DNA of 64,000 nt from DATKXU01 sp035528905. GTDB taxonomy: Bacteria; Armatimonadota; UBA5829; DTJY01. Every line of letters starts with the position of its first letter. Position 1 is the stretch's first letter. The notes under the pieces were generated by a model. The model was not told where the DNA came from. It did no database searches and saw nothing but the letters and a program-made list of their open reading frames with translations. Positions 8,768-16,831 of the stretch are shown here, one piece after another. Position numbers and translations under genes: made by a program. The stretch lies in assembly GCA_035528905.1 (NCBI GenBank), contig DATKXU010000039.1, forward strand, positions 1 to 64,000, written 5' to 3'.

Positions 8768-10441
8768 ATGCTGTACAAACGCTTTGCCACACAGATTTTG
8801 GGTATCGGAGTACTGGCTTTACTCATCTGCTCTATCCCAGCCGCGCCGGAGCCATCAACGGTAAGCGCGAAGACCAAATCAGTCGCAGTCTTCAAGAACG
8901 GGCTCGGCTTCTTCGTGCGCGGAGGCGAGGCCAAACTAACGGACGGCTGGGCAATGACCGAGGTTGTTCCCGCAGCAGCGCTGGGAACCTTCTGGATCGG
9001 CTCGCCGAAGCCGGGCGTCTCAATCGAGCGCCTGACCGCTCTACAGGAAGAAGTAAGCCGCACCGTGCCCGCGATATCCATCCAGGAGGTGCTGGCAGCA
9101 AACGTGGGGAAGAAAGTCCGCTTCATGGTGGGCGACAAAGTCATCGAGGGCAAGCTCATCGCCGTGCCCGAGGATAGAAAGCCCGACCCCAACAGGCCGA
9201 CCTATCCTGCCTACACTTCGGTCATTCCACCTAGTCAGCCCAATCTCGCTCTTATCGAGACAGCAACGGGGACGGTGGCGATCAACAAGAGCAGCATTTC
9301 GTGGATCGAGTTCGATGGCCGGGCAAACGTAGAGTATACAGCAAAGGAAAGGGTCAAACGCTTCCAATTCAAAGTCGCCGGCGCTAAGGACAAGGCGACT
9401 GTCACCATGGCCTACCTGCAAAAGGGCCTGTCCTGGTCGCCAGCCTACCTGGTTGAGCTTATTGATGACAAGAAAGCCCGCATCACCATGCAGGGACTTC
9501 TCGTGAACGACGTGGAGGATATCGAAGGGGCGGACGTTTACTTCGTAGTCGGCTATCCGAATTTCATGTTTGCCGACACGCTGTCCCCATTGGCGCTGGG
9601 CCAATCGGTCACGGACTTTGTGAGTCAGCTTAGTCGCGGCGGACGCGGCGCACCCATGGGCGCAACTACGCAGAACCTAGCCTACGTAGGTTTTGGAGGA
9701 GGTTATGGAGGCGTCCCCGAACAACAAGCGACAAGCGAGTTCGGCTACACCACCAGGGAAACGCCGGGCGCTCCTGAGGAGGACCTCTTCCTGTACCACA
9801 TGAAGGAGGTTTCCCTGAGGAAGAACGAGCGCGCGTACTACACCGTGTTTTCGTCCGAAGTGCCTTACGAGCACGTTTATGAGTGGGCGGTCCCGGATAC
9901 GTCGAACCTTCAGCCCTCGGGACACGTGGAATCTTCCCAAAGAACTCAGGATGAGCGGCTCGAAAACCAGGTGTGGCATAAGCTGAGGCTCACTAACAAC
10001 TCGAAGTTCCCGTGGACTACCGCGCCGGCAATGGCAACTTCGAAGGAACAACCGCTGGCTCAGGACACACTGAACTACACACCAAAGGGAGCAAAGGGGG
10101 ATCTGAAGCTCACCATAGCCACCGATATCTCAGCGAAGAAGTCCGAGCTAGAGAGAACCAGGGAGAACGACGCTCTCCGCGAGAGTGGGTACCGTTTCGC
10201 AAAGGTCACCGTGGATGGCAAGCTCATGATCAAGAACTTCAAGTCCAAGCCGGTGACGGTGACGGTCAAGAAGAAGCTGACGGGCGAAGTGGTATCCGCC
10301 AGCCACGACGGGAAAGTTGAAAAGCAAGCGGAAGGCGTGAACCCCGTGAATCCGACTTCGCTCATTACATGGGAGGTTCCGCTCAACCCGGGTGAAGAGA
10401 AGACACTGGAGTACAGCTACTACGCGTATGTCAGATACTGA
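8768..10441 (+). CDS. Secreted DUF4139-like protein, function unknown
   Basis: 557 residues starting at ATG 8768, with GGAGG 8 bases upstream. A Sec signal peptide covers about residues 1-25 (LGIGVLALLICSIPAA). The body resembles the DUF4139 family: a repeated-strand N-terminal part (SVAVFKNGLGFFVRGGEA), the region LQKGLSWSPAYLVEL, then GLLVNDVEDIEGADVYFVVG, and a C-terminal barrel-like part ending TWEVPLNPGEEKTLEYSY. A Gly-rich low-complexity loop lies near residues 290-320 (SRGGRGAPMG, FGGGYGG). It is monocistronic, divergent from the Nudix operon and convergent with ThuA. No enzymatic motif is visible. It is probably periplasmic or surface-associated. Confidence 0.72.
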   Translation: MLYKRFATQILGIGVLALLICSIPAAPEPSTVSAKTKSVAVFKNGLGFFVRGGEAKLTDGWAMTEVVPAAALGTFWIGSPKPGVSIERLTALQEEVSRTVPAISIQEVLAANVGKKVRFMVGDKVIEGKLIAVPEDRKPDPNRPTYPAYTSVIPPSQPNLALIETATGTVAINKSSISWIEFDGRANVEYTAKERVKRFQFKVAGAKDKATVTMAYLQKGLSWSPAYLVELIDDKKARITMQGLLVNDVEDIEGADVYFVVGYPNFMFADTLSPLALGQSVTDFVSQLSRGGRGAPMGATTQNLAYVGFGGGYGGVPEQQATSEFGYTTRETPGAPEEDLFLYHMKEVSLRKNERAYYTVFSSEVPYEHVYEWAVPDTSNLQPSGHVESSQRTQDERLENQVWHKLRLTNNSKFPWTTAPAMATSKEQPLAQDTLNYTPKGAKGDLKLTIATDISAKKSELERTRENDALRESGYRFAKVTVDGKLMIKNFKSKPVTVTVKKKLTGEVVSASHDGKVEKQAEGVNPVNPTSLITWEVPLNPGEEKTLEYSYYAYVRY

Positions 10442-10463
10442 TATGGACGCATGGCAAGACAAT

Positions 10464-10498
10464 AGAGGGCCGACCTCTGCGCACGGGGTCGGCCCTCT
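10464..10498. terminator. Bidirectional intrinsic terminator
   Basis: Perfect 12-bp inverted repeat AGAGGGCCGACC (10464-10475) / GGTCGGCCCTCT (10487-10498) with an 11-base loop, placed between two convergent genes (stop of the DUF4139-like gene and stop of the ThuA gene). No strong T-run follows on either strand, but position and stem strength support termination. Confidence 0.7.
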
Positions 10499-10523
10499 TC
10501 CACAAGGCATCTTGCTCCGGCGT

Positions 10524-11147
10524 CTAAGCACCTGCCGCCCAGATCGAGCCGCGGAGGAGGAGGGTCTTGAAGTTCTCGTCCCTGCATGCCTCCGGACTGT
10601 GACCGAGCGCCAGGTAGAAGACGCGTCCCTTCCCCCAAGGCTTCGTCCAGGCGACCGGCATCTTCTCGCCCTCCCAGAGAGCGGACGCCAGTACGTTTAC
10701 CCCAGGATCGTAGTCCATGATATACTGCTCGTCCTCGACGAGGAATTCAATCAAGTCTTTCGTAATCGGGTGTGTGGGATCCGCTATGCTCACCTGATAC
10801 TTCCGCGGAGCTGGATGAGTCACAAAATGGCCGCCGACCATGCACAGGTATTCAGGGCAGCCGTGGAAGGAAGCCGTCGCGGAGTGGATGCCGACAAAGC
10901 CCTTCCCGCCGGCGATCCAGTTTAGCAGCCCGTTCTTCCCGGCATCTGTAAGCTTACCCCTCGTATAGTAAAAGACGACGACGTCGTAGGGATCCAGGTT
11001 CGGAGACTCGAACGCTGAAAGGTCGTCGTTTGTGCGAGTGATCTCAAAGTCTCCCGCCGCGCGCAGAGTCTTCTCGATCTCGTCGCCGCACCCCTTCCAA
11101 TCGTGAATCTCTCCGCCCGTGAACAGCAGGGCCTTGATCTTAGCCAT
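10524..11147 (-). CDS. ThuA-domain protein
   Basis: 207 residues from ATG 11147, which has GGGAGG 7 bases upstream. ThuA proteins have a class-I glutamine-amidotransferase-like fold and occur with trehalose or other sugar-utilisation genes. Visible hallmarks are KALLFTGGEIHDW at the N-terminus, DPYDVVVFYYTRGKLTD, the turn KGFVGIHSATASFHG, VGGHFVTHPAP, and the C-terminal GKGRVFYLALGHSPEAC. No signal peptide is present, so it acts in the cytosol. Its substrate is not established for the family. About 200 non-coding bases separate it from the upstream GGDEF-EAL gene in the same orientation. Confidence 0.87.
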   Translation of the reverse strand: MAKIKALLFTGGEIHDWKGCGDEIEKTLRAAGDFEITRTNDDLSAFESPNLDPYDVVVFYYTRGKLTDAGKNGLLNWIAGGKGFVGIHSATASFHGCPEYLCMVGGHFVTHPAPRKYQVSIADPTHPITKDLIEFLVEDEQYIMDYDPGVNVLASALWEGEKMPVAWTKPWGKGRVFYLALGHSPEACRDENFKTLLLRGSIWAAGA

Positions 11148-11350
11148 TGGCAGCCTCCCCGATTTCAAAGTGCCACTAGGCCTTTTCGGATGCACAAGCC
11201 CAAAATCCTCTCTCCCCGCGTTTGTGCGCGCAGCATATCGGTCGAATTCATTGGAGCAAGAGTGGAAGTTGCCCAACGGCGACGCAGCTTCGCGGCGAGC
11301 TGAAAGCCGAGGCACGGATGGGAATTCAGCGTGGGCCGATCACGGCGGTA

Positions 11351-13081
11351 CTATGCGGCTGGCAAGACTTTGTCCTCGCCCTGGAAGCGCTCCTGCTGCA
11401 ATGCCTCTATGAACTCGTCCGCCGGGACAGGCCGGCTTATGAAGTAGCCCTGCATTTCATCGCAGTTGAGCGAGCGGAGGAACGCCAGTTGCCCGAGGGT
11501 TTCCACACCTTCGGCCACAACCTTGAGGCTCAGGCTGTGGGCCATCGCAACCATCGCTCCGGCGATGGCGGCGTCATCCGGATCCGAAGTGATATCTTTC
11601 ACAAAAGTCTGGTCAATCTTCACCGCATCCGTCGGGAATCGCTTCAGATAGCTCAGTGAAGAATGGCCCGTGCCAAAATCATCTATGGAAATCTGAACCC
11701 CAACTTCCTTGAGATCCCGCAGCACGGTGGCAGCGGTCTCTGGATTGCGCATGAGAATGCTTTCAGTAAGTTCGAGAGACAAGTAGCAGGGCTCGAGCCC
11801 GGTCTCGTCCAGCGCTCCTTTCACAGCAGCTACCAAGTCACCTTGCTGGAACTGGACGGCCGAGACGTTGACGGCGATGTCCACCAGCGAGAATCCTGCC
11901 TCCTGCCAGGCCTTGTTCTGGGCACAGGCAGTCCGAAGCACCCATTCACCGATCGGCACAATATCTCCGGTTTCTTCCGCAAGCGGGATGAATTGAGCTG
12001 GGGCAAGCAGTCCAAGTTCAGGGTGCTGCCAACGCAGCAGCGCTTCCGCTCCGAGCATTTCACCGGTCTTGAGATCTACCCGCGGCTGGTAGTGCAACAA
12101 GAACTCTCCACGCTCCAATGCTCTGCGCAGGCCGCTCTGCAGCTTCACCCGCTCGGAAGCTACTGCACCCAGGTCCTCCGTGTAGAACAGGCAGCGATTG
12201 CTGCCATGCTCTTTGGCGCGATACATGGCGGCGTCTGCGTTCTTCACCAAGGTTTCGGGATCAGCGCCATCCGAGGGGTACATGCTCACACCAATACTAG
12301 CGGAGATGAAGATTTCTTGACCGCTTAGCAGGAAGGGTTGGGACAACGTTTCGAGCACCCTACGGGCAACGACTGTAGCATCCTCTGATTCGGAGATATC
12401 GGCGACTATGGCTATGAACTCGTCCCCACCCATACGAGCGACGGTGTCGGCCTCGCGCACAGACGCCGTTAGCCGCTGTGCCACCTGCTTCAGCAACTGG
12501 TCTCCAACACTGTGGCCCAGCGTATCGTTAATCAGCTTGAAATGATCCAGGTCGAGGAACATAACAGCCAACGGTCTCTGGCTGCGGCGCGACTGAGCCA
12601 ATCTCTGGTTTAGCCGGTCACCAAACAGCAGCCGATTAGGTAGGCCCGTCAGAATATCATGGGTCACCCGCTGCTCAAGCATTTCTCGCATAGAAAGGAG
12701 CTCGGATTGGAGATCGAGAATACGCTTGCCTGCGTGCAGGCGAGACCTTAGCTCGCGAGTGTCAAAGGGCTTGATAACATAGTCATCCGCCCCGGCCTCC
12801 ATACCTTCGAAGAAATCCTGCCTCTGGTCCCTCGCCGTAAGCAAGATGATATACACGTAAGGCCGCCCCCGCAGCTTTCTAACCCGACGGCAGACTTGGA
12901 CTCCGTCCATGCCCGGCATCATCCAGTCCAGGATAGCGAGCCTCGGGGCGCCCTCGGTGCGGAGTATGTTCCAAGCCTCCGTCCCATCGCAGGCTGTGAC
13001 TACCTGGTATCCCGATTTGACAAGTGCGCTCTCCAGCAGTCGGCGGGAGACAGGATCATCTTCGGCAATCAGAACTCTCAT
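11351..13081 (-). CDS. Response regulator with GGDEF and EAL domains (c-di-GMP turnover)
   Basis: 576 residues. REC domain 1-120: acidic pair D8/D9, phospho-acceptor D52 in LDWMMPGMDG, T82 and K104. GGDEF domain: intact MGGDEF with GGDEF at 218-222, and an inhibitory I-site RxxD at 209-212, exactly five residues before it. EAL domain: E346-A-L, NVS at 405-407, ELTES near 437, DDFGTG at 467-472 and K488, so every usual metal and catalytic residue is present. Both diguanylate cyclase and phosphodiesterase activities are therefore possible. Its start overlaps the hybrid kinase stop as ATGA, so it is the likely output of that kinase. Soluble; no membrane segments. Confidence 0.95.
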   Translation of the reverse strand: MRVLIAEDDPVSRRLLESALVKSGYQVVTACDGTEAWNILRTEGAPRLAILDWMMPGMDGVQVCRRVRKLRGRPYVYIILLTARDQRQDFFEGMEAGADDYVIKPFDTRELRSRLHAGKRILDLQSELLSMREMLEQRVTHDILTGLPNRLLFGDRLNQRLAQSRRSQRPLAVMFLDLDHFKLINDTLGHSVGDQLLKQVAQRLTASVREADTVARMGGDEFIAIVADISESEDATVVARRVLETLSQPFLLSGQEIFISASIGVSMYPSDGADPETLVKNADAAMYRAKEHGSNRCLFYTEDLGAVASERVKLQSGLRRALERGEFLLHYQPRVDLKTGEMLGAEALLRWQHPELGLLAPAQFIPLAEETGDIVPIGEWVLRTACAQNKAWQEAGFSLVDIAVNVSAVQFQQGDLVAAVKGALDETGLEPCYLSLELTESILMRNPETAATVLRDLKEVGVQISIDDFGTGHSSLSYLKRFPTDAVKIDQTFVKDITSDPDDAAIAGAMVAMAHSLSLKVVAEGVETLGQLAFLRSLNCDEMQGYFISRPVPADEFIEALQQERFQGEDKVLPAA

Positions 13082-16000
13082 GCTGCAGCATCCATTCTGA
13101 ACGAGATTAGCGCCGATTTGAGCGGTTCAACCTGTTCCTCAAGATCGGCATAGCTCTGTTCACTCTGGCTGAGATCACCATTCCGGCCCATCATCTCGAG
13201 CTTTAGCGCGGCGTCGAAAGCGCCTTTTGCGGCGAAATTACCAACCGATCCTTTCAGTGCATGCGCCGCTCGCGCAAGCGCCTTGGTGTCGCCAAGCTCG
13301 ATAGCTTGCTGTATGTTAGACATGAGCCTGGGACATTCGTCGAGGAACAGCCCCGCCATATCCCTGAGGAGCTGCATATCCCCCTCGACTCGCGCCAGAA
13401 CCTCTTCCATGTCCATTACGTCTTGAGCTGAGGCCTCAACGTCGCCAGCCTTCTGCGCCAAGCGCTCGATAGTCTCGTAGAGTTTGCTTGCGCGTACAGG
13501 TTTAGAGACATAGCCATCCATGCCCGCATCCAAGCAGAGCTGGGTGTCCCCTTTCATAGCATGCGCCGTCATAGCGACAATCGGTATGTGGCCGCCGCTC
13601 ACCTTTTCCTTCTTCCGAATAGCGGCGGTCGCCTCAAGCCCATCCATCTCAGGCATTTGGACGTCCATCAGCACGACATCGAATTGCTTCTTCTCGAGGG
13701 CTTCGAGAGCTTCTATGCCGTTTGCAGCGACCGCAACGCGGTGACCACGCTTCTCAAGCACACGCACCGCGAGCTTCTGGTTGACAAGATTGTCCTCAGC
13801 CAGAAGTATGCGAAGGGCTTTTCGCCTGGCCGATGAACCACGTGATGCGGCCCCAGAACGTCGCGGCTTGTCTGAGGGACAGGCGCCAAGGACGGACACG
13901 ATCGCATCCAGCAGATCGGACTGTTTGATGGGCTTTGCTAGGTAGGCCGCGATGCCCAGGTCCCGACATCGTGCGGACTCCCCGGATTGGCCGGCAGACG
14001 ACAGCATCATGATTGTGGCGCCGGCGAGTCCGGGCGTCTGCGTGATCCGCCGCGCAAGGTCAAAGCCGTCCATGTCCGGCATATGCGCATCAACCAGCAC
14101 CAGGGCGAACGGACTCCCGGCATCCTTCGCCTCCTGCATTGCAGACAGCGCCGAAGGCCCATCCTCGACTACTGTAGGCTTCATCCGCCAGCTGACAAGC
14201 GTTTCTTCCAAGATACGCCGGTTGGTCGCGTTATCATCAACTGCGAGCACCGGCAGCCCGCGTAGATTCAGCGATTCCACGGCAGACGGTTCTGCCGCCC
14301 GGTCCTTCTGCACGCCGAAATTGGCGGTGAACTGGAACGTGCTGCCATTCCCGACTGCGCTCTCCACCCAGATCCTGCCGCCCAGCATCTCCACCAGTTG
14401 GGACGATATGGCCAAACCCAGGCCCGTGCCGCCATACCTGCGAGTCGTGGAGCCGTCCACCTGCGCAAATGCATCGAAGATGACCTTGAGCTTGTCGGGA
14501 GGGATGCCGATACCCGTGTCCGCGACTGCAAAGCACAAGCACACTGCATCTTCCGACTGTGACTCGACGCTGATACGGACCACTACCTCGCCCTGCCGTG
14601 TGAACTTGATGGCGTTTCCCACCAGGTTCACGATGATCTGGCGCAAGCGACCAAGATCGCCTATCAGCGCATCCGGCACATCCGGCGGCACGTGGCACGC
14701 CAGCTCCAGGCCCTTTTGATCCGCCCGCAAGGCCAGCACCGCCATAGTATCGCTTATGCTATCGCGCAGGTCGAAATCCACCGGTTCAATGCTCAGCTTC
14801 CTCGCCTCGATCTTCGAGAAGTCGAGGATATCGTCAATGATCGTCAACAATGAATCAGCGGATGCCTGTACCGCCTCCAGGTACTCGCGCTGCTCCGGCG
14901 TGAGTTTCGTGTCGAGCGCCAGCTCCGTCATCCCTATGACTCCATTCATGGGAGTGCGGATCTCGTGACTCATGTTGGCTAGGAACTCGCTCTTCGCCTG
15001 GTTAGCATCCTCGGCCGCTTCCTTCGCTTTTCGCATCTCTTCTTCCGCCTGCTTGCGCACAGTGATGTCCCAGAAAATCCCCAGCACTCCGACCTTGTTT
15101 CCAGCCCCGTCGGTGATGGGGATTTTGACCGTCTGTACGAACCTTTCCTGTCCGTCTTGAATATATCTTTCCTCTATCTCTTCTCCTTGTCCCGATTCTA
15201 TAACCCTCGTGTCGTCTGCTCTATACTTTTCAGCAAGTTCTCTCGGGTAAAAGTCGTAGTCCGTTTTTCCAGTGATTCCATCAGCCTGGATCTTCAAATC
15301 CCGGGAGTAATTCTCGTTGCAGGATACATAAACACCATCTTTATCCTTGAGAAATATCCTTTGAGGCAGGTTGTCTACCAAGCTCCTGTATCTGCTCTCG
15401 CTCTTTCGCAGAGCTTTCTCCGTACGCTTGCGCTCGGCGACTTCCATCTGCAAGTCCCTCGTGCGCTCCTTCACACGCATTTCCAGCTCGTCTCGAGCCT
15501 GTTGAAGGGCGGCATCCCGCTCTTGAATCTGCGTCATCATCTCGTTGAGCGCATCTATGAGACAGCCGATCTCATCCTGGCTGTCCTTTACGGCCCGCAC
15601 GGAGTAGTTCTTCTCGGTCGAAACTACCCTCGCCACAGCCGCCAAGCGCAGAATCGGCTCAGAGATTACTCGCTGGATCTTCGAAGAGAGGACAAAGGCT
15701 ACTAAGGAAGCTGCCAACATTATGACGGCGACTATGCCCGCATACCGGTTGACACGGCTGTGCATCTCACGCATGTCCGACTGTATGTAAACCGTGCCAA
15801 TCCGCTCGCCGTCCAGAACGACCGGCTGGAACATTACCAGGCCGCCATCCCGGAAGCGGTGGCCTTGCTTCTCCGGCTTAGGTGGCAGGAAGCTGCGGCT
15901 CGCATCCTTGCGAGAGTATCTTGCGAATACCTCGCCGTCGGCTGTGTAGATGCAGGCAGCAACGATGTGGCGCTCACCGCTCAGAACGGCCAGGGTTTCC

Positions 16001-16221
16001 TCCGCGGCGCCCCGATCCCCGAAAACGATGGGCGCTTTGCTGTTGGCCCCGATGGCCCGTGCGAGTATTGAGAGATTGCGAGCCGTCGTGCGGCGCAGAG
16101 TGACCAGGTCGTGCGCCAGGAATGCCGCGCAAGCCAGGAGCAGAGCGACGCCGCTGGTCAGCATGATGATCAGCGTCAGCTTCCGCCTTATCGGTATATC
16201 TCGAAACGATGGTATGTTCAT
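13078..16221 (-). CDS. Hybrid sensor histidine kinase: CHASE8-HAMP-PAS-HisKA-HATPase-REC-REC-Hpt
   Basis: 1047 residues. Two membrane segments (about 14-36 and 160-182) enclose a periplasmic domain whose sequence (IGANSKAPIVFGDRGAAEET) is typical of the CHASE8 sensor of YfiN-type proteins. Then HAMP (183-235), coiled coil, PAS (275-390), HisKA with H419 in MSHEIRTPMNGV, HATPase with NAIKF and DTGIGIP and GGTGLGL, a first REC (acceptor D711), a second REC (D853), and a C-terminal Hpt domain with H987 in AAHALKGS. It could run a full internal phosphorelay and pass phosphate to the REC-GGDEF-EAL protein encoded next. Upstream YfiR fits as the periplasmic ligand of the sensor domain. All catalytic motifs are intact. 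Confidence 0.95.
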   Translation of the reverse strand: MNIPSFRDIPIRRKLTLIIMLTSGVALLLACAAFLAHDLVTLRRTTARNLSILARAIGANSKAPIVFGDRGAAEETLAVLSGERHIVAACIYTADGEVFARYSRKDASRSFLPPKPEKQGHRFRDGGLVMFQPVVLDGERIGTVYIQSDMREMHSRVNRYAGIVAVIMLAASLVAFVLSSKIQRVISEPILRLAAVARVVSTEKNYSVRAVKDSQDEIGCLIDALNEMMTQIQERDAALQQARDELEMRVKERTRDLQMEVAERKRTEKALRKSESRYRSLVDNLPQRIFLKDKDGVYVSCNENYSRDLKIQADGITGKTDYDFYPRELAEKYRADDTRVIESGQGEEIEERYIQDGQERFVQTVKIPITDGAGNKVGVLGIFWDITVRKQAEEEMRKAKEAAEDANQAKSEFLANMSHEIRTPMNGVIGMTELALDTKLTPEQREYLEAVQASADSLLTIIDDILDFSKIEARKLSIEPVDFDLRDSISDTMAVLALRADQKGLELACHVPPDVPDALIGDLGRLRQIIVNLVGNAIKFTRQGEVVVRISVESQSEDAVCLCFAVADTGIGIPPDKLKVIFDAFAQVDGSTTRRYGGTGLGLAISSQLVEMLGGRIWVESAVGNGSTFQFTANFGVQKDRAAEPSAVESLNLRGLPVLAVDDNATNRRILEETLVSWRMKPTVVEDGPSALSAMQEAKDAGSPFALVLVDAHMPDMDGFDLARRITQTPGLAGATIMMLSSAGQSGESARCRDLGIAAYLAKPIKQSDLLDAIVSVLGACPSDKPRRSGAASRGSSARRKALRILLAEDNLVNQKLAVRVLEKRGHRVAVAANGIEALEALEKKQFDVVLMDVQMPEMDGLEATAAIRKKEKVSGGHIPIVAMTAHAMKGDTQLCLDAGMDGYVSKPVRASKLYETIERLAQKAGDVEASAQDVMDMEEVLARVEGDMQLLRDMAGLFLDECPRLMSNIQQAIELGDTKALARAAHALKGSVGNFAAKGAFDAALKLEMMGRNGDLSQSEQSYADLEEQVEPLKSALISFRMDAAA

Positions 16222-16240
16222 TCGTCCCCCAGCACTACTA

Positions 16241-16789
16241 TCACCTTACGACTTTGGCTACTTTCAGTAGTTGGGAGCTGACATTCAGCCCCGCCTTCTT
16301 CGCCCTCTCTAGGTTGATCTCAAAGCCAACTTTGTTGCCTTCCATGGTAAACCCGATCATCCCACCTTGTCGGGCGAATCCACCCATCTCCCCGATGGTC
16401 AATACGTTCGAGTCCTTGACCCGGTCCAACGCCTTCGACAGACGCATCTTTTCAGATGAACTAACAAAGAGCATATGGCAAACCCCGACGTCGCTCGTCT
16501 TGTCGAACCGCCTGACCTGGAGTCTTCTGCCATTGACAGTCTTATCCTTAATGGTCTGCTCAAGGGTGTCCCCGAATGGGTCGTCACCAAGCACACCTAT
16601 GATTATCGGCGAATTGGCGTTTGAAAATACCTTGGAGGGCCACTCCACGAACTTTGCGAAGTTGTAGATGTACGCTGCCTTGACCTGATACTCGGCCGCA
16701 GGCCGGGACTTCCCGTGACAGTTATCAGCCAAGCCAAGCACAGCACATATCGCAACTGCGACTATTAGGCTGCAAACTCTCCGATTCAT
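16241..16789 (-). CDS. YfiR-family periplasmic regulator (DUF4154)
   Basis: 182 residues from ATG 16789 (AAGGG 7 bases upstream; an ATG at 16810 would add seven residues before the signal peptide). Signal peptide MNRRVCSLIVAVAICAVLGL, then the family signature EYQVKAAYIYNFAKFVEWP and GVLGDDPFG, ending with GFEINLERAKKAGLNVSSQLLKVAK. In the known Yfi system YfiR sits in the periplasm and represses the sensor domain of the membrane cyclase YfiN. Here the neighbouring membrane partner is a CHASE8 histidine kinase, so YfiR probably regulates that kinase. It lies between the TonB receptor (42 bases from its stop) and the kinase (19 bases). Confidence 0.92.
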   Translation of the reverse strand: MNRRVCSLIVAVAICAVLGLADNCHGKSRPAAEYQVKAAYIYNFAKFVEWPSKVFSNANSPIIIGVLGDDPFGDTLEQTIKDKTVNGRRLQVRRFDKTSDVGVCHMLFVSSSEKMRLSKALDRVKDSNVLTIGEMGGFARQGGMIGFTMEGNKVGFEINLERAKKAGLNVSSQLLKVAKVVR

Positions 16790-16831
16790 GAATATGCCCT
16801 TGAAAACCATGATAACCTGCCAACCGGGCGT